From JAZKHE01 sp040385525 (GTDB lineage: Bacteria; Bacteroidota; Bacteroidia; UBA4408), in contig JAZKHE010000008.1 of NCBI GenBank assembly GCA_040385525.1, positions 1 through 44,641 of the forward strand: a stretch of DNA of 44,641 bases. The letters are read 5' to 3'. Of this stretch, positions 1 to 5,968 are shown piece after piece (position 1 is the first letter of the stretch; each line of letters opens with the position of its first letter). Position numbers and translations under genes: made by a program. A model generated the notes under the pieces. That model saw only the letters and a program-made list of their open reading frames with translations. It was not told the DNA's origin and searched no databases.

Positions 1-24
1 ACCGCCCGTTTTGTTTAATCTATT

Positions 25-573
25 TTAACTAAATAAAATTAAAAAAATAATTGGAAATACTAATCCAGCTATTGCGAGTTTCCAACCTCTACTTTTAAAA
101 GAAAATTTTCCTTTTGGAATAATTAGCATTCCTGTTATTGCAATGGTTATCAGCGATAAAGCAAACACATCAGAATAATATATCCACCAATTAGAAGTTG
201 ATTTGTGTAAACCCATTATTTGGCTAATAAAAGGTGTTTTTCTAAACTCAACAATTTCTCCTTTTCCCGTTTCAATATTTATTTCGATATCATAATTTTC
301 GCAAGCAATTTTTAATTCATTTTTTCTAATGTTGTGTCTTTTTACTTTGTCGTTTATTTTAAATTCACCTTTAACCAATTGTTTTACAAAATCGTCGGTT
401 ATATCGTTTTTGCTGGGTAAAGTAGTTGTAATTTCTTTAGCAGTAATAGTGTATTTTTCTGGATGCCAATGTTCTCTGTGATTCATAAAAATTCCAGAAA
501 GCGCAAAAGAAATTATTAAACCAACATATATATAACCTAAATCTCTATGTAAACTTCTCACATTTATTTTCAT
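25..573 (-). CDS. PepSY-associated transmembrane protein
   Basis: Small inner-membrane protein of about 182 residues with the layout of PepSY-associated TM-helix proteins. An N-terminal HRDLGYIYVGLIISF helix is followed by a polar stretch of about 90 residues, and then by two hydrophobic C-terminal helices after the GLHKSTSNWWIYYSD segment. An in-frame TTG lies four codons upstream, directly against the receptor stop codon, but the ATG at 573 is the likelier start. The gene follows the TonB-dependent receptor by 12 nt on the same strand and is probably co-transcribed with it. Such proteins commonly accompany siderophore receptors and are thought to help iron release or reduction at the inner membrane. 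That role is inferred here from the neighbourhood. The family call is fairly firm; the function is not. Confidence 0.78.
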   Translation of the reverse strand: MKINVRSLHRDLGYIYVGLIISFALSGIFMNHREHWHPEKYTITAKEITTTLPSKNDITDDFVKQLVKGEFKINDKVKRHNIRKNELKIACENYDIEINIETGKGEIVEFRKTPFISQIMGLHKSTSNWWIYYSDVFALSLITIAITGMLIIPKGKFSFKSRGWKLAIAGLVFPIIFLILFS

Positions 574-585
574 TGCAATAATCAA

Positions 586-2715
586 TTAAAAAGTAAAACC
601 TAATTGTAATGTAAAGTTAGTTGGAGTTATAGGATTTAAGCTATTATCGTCGTGCACATTATAATTATTTTGATTAAGTACGTTAGCAACTTTAGCATTT
701 AATTTCCATTTTTTATAAGAATAACCTGCAACAATATCTAACACATAATATTCGTTTAAGGCAATTAATTGGTAACTATCGTTTGCAACTGTTAAACGAG
801 TTGAACGACCAGCATATCTTTTTCCAAAATACTGACTGATTAAACCTATGTTGAAATTTTGTAATGCACCTTCAGTAAATTCGTAGTTAATACTAAGGTT
901 TGCAGTGTTTTTAGGATTGTATCTTAACTCACTTCCAATTACGTAAATATTACTTTTTGTAAATTTTGTTTCGTTAAAACTATAGCCCAACAAAACAGAT
1001 AGATTTGTGTTTGGCTTGTAAACTAAATCTAACTCAAGACCTTTGCTATTTGTTTCGCCAGCTAATTCTTTAATGTTAGAATTTGTGTTTCCGTTGGCTA
1101 ATGATGTTTGTGCTAAATTGCTATTTGTTATTTGATAAACTGTTGCGTTGGCTTGTAATTTACCATCGAATAATCGGTTTTTTATTCCAGCCTCGTATTG
1201 GTTTATAACAGAAGCTTTTAACGCATTTCCATTAACATCAATACCAGTATTTAACGAAAATGAATTGGAATAACTTGTAAAAATTGTGTGGTTTTTTGTT
1301 GGCTGAAATATTAAACCAACTTTTGGAGAAATAGGATTATCATTAGTTTCTGTTAGGGTATTTGTATCTGCTTTATACGAATACACGTTAGATTTAGAAC
1401 TGATAGCATTGTATCTAGCACCAATTAGTATTTTAAAATATTTTGGAAAACTAATTAAATTTTGAGCATAAATTCCGTAACGGTTTACAGTATTTGTAGT
1501 TTTAGTATTTTCTGTAAGACTTGGTTCTGCTGTTTCTACAGAAGAATTGTATTCTTCAAAAATATTTATTTGATCGTAGTTAGTAATGTTGTTAAATGCG
1601 GTTGTTTTTGTTTCAAATTGTTCTGCATCAGCACCAATTAATACTTGATGTTTTATTTTTCCTGTTGAAAATTGTGCGTTTGCATCAACTTGTTGAATGG
1701 TATAATTATCGCCAATTTGTGATTTTTGAATCCCTCTAGACCAATCTCCATTTGGTTTAATACTTGTAGAAGCAGGTCTAGTATTAGCGAATAGTTCGGT
1801 TGCATAATTTCTATAACCTACCAAAGCACTTAAATTCCAGTTGTTTGAAATTTGTAAATTGTATTTTGCAGAAACTAAAGATTGTTGCGCATTGTATCTT
1901 CCCCAGCTTACACCTGTAAATCTATCTCTTGGAATTTCTACAATTTCATAATTAATAATTCCAGTTCCAAAATCGGGTACTGTGCTGTTTTTAGAGTAAT
2001 CGCCTTCAACTAATAAGGTAGATTTTTCGCTAAGCTTAAATAGTAAAGATGGATTAACATAAATGTTTTCTGAGTTTACATATTTTCTAAAACTATTTCC
2101 TTTTTGGTAGGATGAGTTTAATCTAAAGGCAATTGTTTTGCTTTTATTTAAGGCTCCATAAATATCAAATTGAGGTTTAAAAGTATTAAAACTTCCGTAA
2201 GTTAATCCAACGTTTCCGCCAAAATTAAATTTAGGTTTTTTTGTAACAATGTTTAAAACTCCACCAGGCGCAACGTTTCCGTATTCTATAGCTGAGTTAC
2301 CTTTTAAAATTTCAATTTTATCAACGCCACTCATTTCAATTTTCATTCCATTAAAAAAACGAATTCCATTTTTAAAAGTGTTAGTCGACGAAATACTCGA
2401 TCCTCTAGAAGCAATTTCTTCTTGATAGCCACCCGTATTGCCCATTATGTAAATTCCGTTTGCGTTTTTTAGCACATCGGTTAAGTTCGCAATTTGTTGT
2501 TGCTCAATGGTTTTGTAGCTTAATATGCTAACTGCTTGAGGTAAATCCATTTCGCTAATACCATTTTTAGATATTTTGCTTGTGGTTTCTCTTGAACCGT
2601 CAATAACTATTTCGTTTAACTCTTTTATTTTTTTGATGGAATCTTGCTCTGTAGTTTGTGCAAAAGCAGATGTTGCAAGTAAAGTGCTTAGTGATAGTAT
2701 AAGTTTGTAGTTCAT
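586..2715 (-). CDS. TonB-dependent siderophore receptor
   Basis: Outer-membrane beta-barrel receptor of 709 residues. It has a signal peptide (MNYKLILSLSTLLATSAFAQ), a short TonB-box-like segment (ELNEIVIDGSRE) and a plug domain with the conserved GVDKIEILKGNSAIEYGN and PGGVLNIVTKKP motifs near residues 120-160. A long barrel follows and ends in a C-terminal aromatic residue (LQLGFTF). The plug (MDLPQAVSILSYKTIEQQ) is the subtype seen in ferrichrome/FhuE-like siderophore receptors (TIGR01783-type). It lacks the N-terminal carboxypeptidase-like domain of SusC proteins. It would import a ferric siderophore using TonB-ExbBD energy. The PepSY gene downstream and a palindrome over the promoter are consistent with iron control. 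The actual ligand cannot be read from sequence. Confidence 0.92.
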   Translation of the reverse strand: MNYKLILSLSTLLATSAFAQTTEQDSIKKIKELNEIVIDGSRETTSKISKNGISEMDLPQAVSILSYKTIEQQQIANLTDVLKNANGIYIMGNTGGYQEEIASRGSSISSTNTFKNGIRFFNGMKIEMSGVDKIEILKGNSAIEYGNVAPGGVLNIVTKKPKFNFGGNVGLTYGSFNTFKPQFDIYGALNKSKTIAFRLNSSYQKGNSFRKYVNSENIYVNPSLLFKLSEKSTLLVEGDYSKNSTVPDFGTGIINYEIVEIPRDRFTGVSWGRYNAQQSLVSAKYNLQISNNWNLSALVGYRNYATELFANTRPASTSIKPNGDWSRGIQKSQIGDNYTIQQVDANAQFSTGKIKHQVLIGADAEQFETKTTAFNNITNYDQINIFEEYNSSVETAEPSLTENTKTTNTVNRYGIYAQNLISFPKYFKILIGARYNAISSKSNVYSYKADTNTLTETNDNPISPKVGLIFQPTKNHTIFTSYSNSFSLNTGIDVNGNALKASVINQYEAGIKNRLFDGKLQANATVYQITNSNLAQTSLANGNTNSNIKELAGETNSKGLELDLVYKPNTNLSVLLGYSFNETKFTKSNIYVIGSELRYNPKNTANLSINYEFTEGALQNFNIGLISQYFGKRYAGRSTRLTVANDSYQLIALNEYYVLDIVAGYSYKKWKLNAKVANVLNQNNYNVHDDNSLNPITPTNFTLQLGFTF

Positions 2716-2746
2716 TTTTGTTTTTATTTAGACTAATTATTGATAA

Positions 2747-2777
2747 CAAAAGTAGTCTTGATAAAAATAGCCTGCAA
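2747..2777 (-). promoter_or_regulatory. Promoter of the siderophore receptor gene
   Basis: On the minus strand, TTG (2777-2775), a 20-nt spacer and TACTTTTG (2754-2747) match the Bacteroidota -33/-7 pattern. The expected start is near 2740, about 25 nt before the receptor ATG at 2715. Confidence 0.65.
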
Positions 2778-2795
2778 TACCACGTTAATGGTATT
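2776..2795. promoter_or_regulatory. Inverted repeat overlapping the -33 box (possible operator)
   Basis: AATACCA-N6-TGGTATT is a perfect 7-bp inverted repeat whose receptor-proximal arm overlaps the -33 TTG of the receptor promoter. A protein bound here would occlude sigma contact. Iron-dependent control is an inference from the regulated gene. The motif is not a recognisable Fur box. Confidence 0.5.
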
Positions 2796-2877
2796 TTGCA
2801 TTTTAGTTTAAAATGAAGCTTATAGGCTTAATTTTGATAAAACAGAAAAGTACTATTGAAAAATAATTAGCTAACAA

Positions 2878-3294
2878 TTAATTGCCCTCGGTATATTTTT
2901 TAAAGTTATTTAAAATCGTTTGCCAGCCTTGTTTTTGTAAATCAATTGAATTTTCTGTTTCGGCATCAAAAATAATTACAATTTCTGTATCGTTGTTTTT
3001 GCTTACAAAATTTACTACTACTTTTCTACCATCACCCAAAGTATACGTAAAAGATTCGCCCGCTTTTACTTCATCGTAAACAGCTTCAAAATCAAATCCA
3101 AAACTTCCGTCTTTTGCTTCCATGCGCGCAGCGTATTTACCACCCACACGCATATCGTTACTTGCGCTCGGGCATTGCCAGTCGTCACTTGCAAAGTTCC
3201 ATTTAGTAATGTGTTCTGGTTGTGTGTAGTAGTCCCACGTTTTTTTTGCATTAGCATGTACTAATGCATTAATTGTTATTTTTTCAAAGCTCAT
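2878..3294 (-). CDS. SRPBCC family protein (Aha1/START-like)
   Basis: Cytoplasmic single-domain protein of about 138 residues from the SRPBCC superfamily. The N-terminal pattern (ITINALVHANAKKTWDYYTQPEHITKWN) and the C-terminal GWQTILNNFKKYTE helix are characteristic of the AHSA1-like branch. These are helix-grip folds that bind hydrophobic ligands; no specific ligand is known for this subtype. The ATG at 3294 is preferred over the ATG at 3306 because the latter would overlap the preceding VOC gene by 8 nt, while 3294 leaves a 4-nt gap. It is the last gene of a three-gene operon with two VOC proteins, an association frequent in Bacteroidota. Confidence 0.85.
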   Translation of the reverse strand: MSFEKITINALVHANAKKTWDYYTQPEHITKWNFASDDWQCPSASNDMRVGGKYAARMEAKDGSFGFDFEAVYDEVKAGESFTYTLGDGRKVVVNFVSKNNDTEIVIIFDAETENSIDLQKQGWQTILNNFKKYTEGN

Positions 3295-3298
3295 TGTT

Positions 3299-3718
3299 TT
3301 ATGCATTTAATAATTTTTCAATATCGAATTTTTGCATTTTTAAAAATGCTTCCATAACTCTTGTTCCTTTTTCTTTATCACTCATTAATTTGCCTAAAAT
3401 ACTAGGTACAATTTGCCACGATATTCCATACTTATCAGATAACCATCCGCACATATCGTATCTGCCCCCTTCACCAAGTTTTTCCCAGTAATGATCAATT
3501 TCTTGCTGTGTATCGCACTCAATTACAAATGATGTTGCAGGGCTGTGTTTGTACCTGTCGCCTCCATTTAAGCCCATAAATTTTGTGCCGTTTAACTCAA
3601 AAATAACTACAATAGGATTTTCTTGTAAAATTTTTCCAGTGCTAAAAACAGTGCAGTAAAACTCTGCTGCTTGTTTAGCATTGTTGTTAAACCAAAGGCA
3701 AGTATAAATTGGTTTCAT
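3299..3718 (-). CDS. VOC family protein, PhnB-like
   Basis: Protein of 139 residues with the PhnB / 3-demethylubiquinone-methyltransferase-like VOC fold. It contains YTCLWFNNNAKQAAEFYCTVF at the start, then FELNGTKFMGLNGG, and the diagnostic WLSDKYGISWQIVPSIL with KGTRVMEAFLKMQKFDI at the end. This subgroup has paired beta-alpha-beta-beta-beta modules and usually no proven enzyme activity despite the methyltransferase name. It sits 2 nt downstream of another VOC gene and 4 nt before the SRPBCC gene, so the three are very likely one transcript. Function unknown. Confidence 0.86.
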   Translation of the reverse strand: MKPIYTCLWFNNNAKQAAEFYCTVFSTGKILQENPIVVIFELNGTKFMGLNGGDRYKHSPATSFVIECDTQQEIDHYWEKLGEGGRYDMCGWLSDKYGISWQIVPSILGKLMSDKEKGTRVMEAFLKMQKFDIEKLLNA

Positions 3719-3720
3719 AG

Positions 3721-4128
3721 TTATTGTGTTATTTTATTTGCGTCGCTATACATTATTTCCCATTGATGTCCATCAATATCAGCAAAAGTATCGTAATACA
3801 TCCAGCCATGGTCAGCAGCTTCTCTATAGCGAGTTCCTCCATTTTGCAAAGCGAGTTGTACTATTTCATCAACTTTTTGTTTGCTATCTACTTCAATTGC
3901 AATTAATACTTGTGTGGTAGTATTATCTGCGATTGTACGATTGGTGAAGGTTGAAAAAAACTCATGCGTAACTAACATAGAGTACATTGAACCTTCGTTT
4001 AAAACTAAGCACAATGCTTTATCATCACTAAATTGTTCGTTAAACGAAAAACCAAGTTTAGTCCAAAATGTTCTTGTTTTTTGAATATCTTTTATGGGGA
4101 GATTAACAAATATGCTTTTTATTTTCAT
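3721..4128 (-). CDS. VOC family protein (glyoxalase/bleomycin-resistance-like)
   Basis: Protein of 135 residues with a glyoxalase-type VOC fold. It begins KSIFVNLPIKDIQKTRTFWTKLGF and ends DIDGHQWEIMYSD, the usual metal-site edge of the fold (Glu in WEIMY). It is the first gene of the VOC-VOC-SRPBCC operon. A TACGTTTG box on the minus strand at 4197-4190 is a plausible -7 element, giving a leader of about 60 nt. The substrate is unknown. The family is broad and includes dioxygenases, isomerases and drug-binding proteins, so no reaction is assigned. Confidence 0.84.
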   Translation of the reverse strand: MKIKSIFVNLPIKDIQKTRTFWTKLGFSFNEQFSDDKALCLVLNEGSMYSMLVTHEFFSTFTNRTIADNTTTQVLIAIEVDSKQKVDEIVQLALQNGGTRYREAADHGWMYYDTFADIDGHQWEIMYSDANKITQ

Positions 4129-4254
4129 GTAAATTATTTTAAAGTATGAATTGACAAGGACTAAAAATAATATTTTTTTTGAGTATCCGCAAACGTAAAA
4201 GAAAAAAAGTGTAGTGTTTAATTATAGTAAGTCTTATAAAATTTATAACAATCT

Positions 4255-4445
4255 AAATATTGGTAATTTTTTTCTTTTTACTTGATTAAAAAGAAACAAA
4301 AAATCAAGACTGCTGAAAAACAAAACGAAAATCTACATTTCACTTTTTTCACGTAACCAAAGCCGTTCGTTCCATGCGCTTGGCTTTTAACTCACTCGTT
4401 GATTACTTACACAAGCCCTCGCTAAAAATCTCATTTGATTTTCTT
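4255..4445. repeat. Intergenic Bacteroidota hairpin repeat, copy 1
   Basis: The roughly 380-nt gap between the VOC operon and the YdeI gene holds no convincing gene. Its core is CTTGATT (4281-4287) and AATCAAG (4302-4308), an inverted repeat around an A-rich loop with GAAACAAAAAAT. GC-richer sequence follows, rich in CTCGCT and GGCTT motifs. The same design recurs at 19938-20090 with a better-preserved stem. No transposase is associated. Confidence 0.5.
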
Positions 4446-4507
4446 GTTTTATTTTTCAGAGGTCGGTCGCTAGAAGTTAGTATTGGTTTAATTATTTTTT
4501 TAAATTA

Positions 4508-5065
4508 TTACAAAACTCTTTTTTGTTGTGCGCTAAATTCTATTGTTTTTTGTAGGCGTGATAATCTTGTTTTTTCTTGTTTGGCAGTCATTATCCAGTG
4601 TATAATTACTTTTTTGTAAGATGGTGCTTGTGTGTTAAAAAAGCTCCAAGCAATTTTGTTGGCTTTAAATTGTTTTTCAAAATCGGGTGTTAAAATTTCA
4701 GGTTCTTTTTCGTGCGAATAAATTTTAGATTTATTATCTGTTCTATAGCTAAACGCTTTTTCTCCTTCTTCAGTCATTAAGCCTGCTTTTGTAAGCGCTT
4801 CTACTTTTTTAATATTGATGGCGCTCCAAATACTGTTTTTTTTGCGTGGAGTAAAACGTATGCAATAACTTTCGTCGTCTATTGATTTTCTAACACCATC
4901 AATCCATCCAAAACAAAGGGCTTCATCAACCGATTGCGACCAAGTTAGAGATGGTTTTTTAGTGCCAACTTTATAATAGCCAACAATAAGTTCGGTTTCT
5001 TTTTTATGATTTTTTTGTAACCAATTTCTAAATTCTGTTGGCGTAGCAAAAAAGTGTGCTTTCAT
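4508..5065 (-). CDS. YdeI/OmpD-associated family protein
   Basis: Protein of 185 residues matching the YdeI/OmpD-associated (bacteriocin-protection) family. Key segments are FRNWLQKNHKKETELIVGYYK, SVDEALCFGWIDG near residues 45-57, and YCIRFTPRKKNSIWSAINI. The C-terminal helix with PSYKKVIIHWIMTAKQEKTRLSRL is also typical. In enterobacteria the family has been linked to polymyxin and bacteriocin tolerance; the biochemical role is unresolved. It is a single-gene unit with the attC-like border of cassette A just upstream of its start. No clear TAnnTTTG promoter was found in the short upstream gap. Confidence 0.86.
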   Translation of the reverse strand: MKAHFFATPTEFRNWLQKNHKKETELIVGYYKVGTKKPSLTWSQSVDEALCFGWIDGVRKSIDDESYCIRFTPRKKNSIWSAINIKKVEALTKAGLMTEEGEKAFSYRTDNKSKIYSHEKEPEILTPDFEKQFKANKIAWSFFNTQAPSYKKVIIHWIMTAKQEKTRLSRLQKTIEFSAQQKRVL

Positions 5066-5092
5066 TTTTTTTATTCAATTCTATAATGGATA

Positions 5093-5224
5093 AACTAGCG
5101 GTTTGGAGCTTGGCGCAGTGGCTGATTACGGCACAGAAACTGTCAACCCGCATTACTGTAAATTTAAAGAAATAATGTAAATATTCGCTCGTCCGCGCCA
5201 ATTACTGGTAGGTGCTGTTAGTGG
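5093..5224. repeat. attC-like imperfect palindrome at the 3' end of cassette A
   Basis: This 132-nt element lies 3' of the minus-strand gene at 5236-5751. It starts with CGGTTTGGAGCT (5099-5110) and ends with TGGTAGGTGCTGTTAGTGG (5206-5224). Internal arms TTGGCGC (5110-5116) and GCGCCAA (5195-5201) pair, as do CATTA and TAATG nearer the centre, giving a long bulged hairpin. Read in the gene direction it opens with CCACTAAC, close to the RYYYAAC box of attC. The element at 15401-15549 has the same two ends and different middle sequence. Integron relatedness is inferred. Confidence 0.6.
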
Positions 5225-5235
5225 ATGTGCGTTTA

Positions 5236-5751
5236 TCAATTTAGGTCAATGGTAATACTTGTGTCACGCTTTTCTTTCCAGCCTGTCACGAGACTGATTT
5301 TTATTTGTCCGGATAGGTTTTTGTCAACACGATGGTCGAAAACATTTGAATTACCAGAACCATTAAGAGCGAAGGCATGTCCGTCTTGATGAACAAAGAA
5401 ATAATCAACGAAGGTCATGTCGGGATAGTTTTTTTTAAGATTGAAACATAAGTTGTAGTCGCCTGTCCCAATGTAGTTTTTAAAAAACAACCATGAATAT
5501 TCTATTCTCGTTTGCTGTTCGATCCAACATTCATTAAATTCAATTTCTAAATTGTCCTTTTTAAGAAATCCAGGTCTAATGGTCAATTGTCGAACAAATG
5601 CATTTTTTGCTTTCGAGTCTTGAATAGTTGTAGATACCCATTTTTGTGAGTAATATTCAGTAATTCCGTTGTTGAGGTATTTAAGTCCAAGTAGGATTAC
5701 GACAACAACAGATAGAATAGTAAAAATTGTCTTACGTGAGAATATTTTCAT
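5236..5751 (-). CDS. Hypothetical membrane-anchored protein (cassette A cargo)
   Basis: Unrecognised protein of 171 residues. One N-terminal hydrophobic segment (TIFTILSVVVVILLGLKYL, residues 8-26) probably anchors it, with the rest exported. The body is soluble with two cysteines (ECW and LCF) and a DYNLCFNLKKNYPDMTFVDYFF segment. No family is assigned. It is the only gene between a promoter/leader module on its 5' side and an attC-like palindrome 11 nt beyond its stop codon. GTTAGTGG (5217-5224) and CCACTAAC (5780-5787) are perfect inverted copies flanking the gene. This points to acquisition as a cassette. The coding reading is likely real given start, stop and promoter placement. Confidence 0.72.
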   Translation of the reverse strand: MKIFSRKTIFTILSVVVVILLGLKYLNNGITEYYSQKWVSTTIQDSKAKNAFVRQLTIRPGFLKKDNLEIEFNECWIEQQTRIEYSWLFFKNYIGTGDYNLCFNLKKNYPDMTFVDYFFVHQDGHAFALNGSGNSNVFDHRVDKNLSGQIKISLVTGWKEKRDTSITIDLN

Positions 5752-5785
5752 GTCTTCTGTTTTTGTGTGTCTCGCATTACCACTA

Positions 5786-5898
5786 ACTTATATATATGCG
5801 CCATAAAGTGGCGCATATATAACATTTTGGGTAGATATACGCCATAAATTAGTGTTTATTTATTTTACCAAATTTAAACTTTTTCTAAACATAATCAA
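5786..5898 (-). promoter_or_regulatory. Cassette A promoter and structured leader
   Basis: On the minus strand TTG (5898-5896), a 19-nt spacer and TAAATTTG (5876-5869) form a full-consensus promoter, followed by GTAAAATAAATAAAC. The transcript would have a leader of about 110 nt. It holds TTTATGGCGYATAT twice, at 5848-5835 and 5807-5794, exactly 41 nt apart. The second copy forms a 13-bp palindrome (TGGCGCATATATA with its complement, loop of 5). The same architecture precedes the gene at 15582-16586. Confidence 0.7.
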
Positions 5899-5928
5899 AT
5901 TAATAAACATTTTTTTGATTTTATAATG

Positions 5929-5956
5929 CAAAAAAAGCCCCGAATTTTCGGGGCTC
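5929..5956 (-). terminator. Rho-independent terminator of the M1 peptidase transcript
   Basis: AGCCCCGAA-TT-TTCGGGGCT, a perfect 9-bp stem (5936-5955), is followed on the minus strand by a run of T. It sits just downstream of the peptidase stop codon at 5969. Confidence 0.9.
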
Positions 5957-5968
5957 TACTTTCAAAAA

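Noticed and set aside
4374..4619. Plus-strand frame of 81 codons in the VOC-YdeI gap
   Set aside because: Runs through repeat sequence and antisense into the YdeI gene; no family features.
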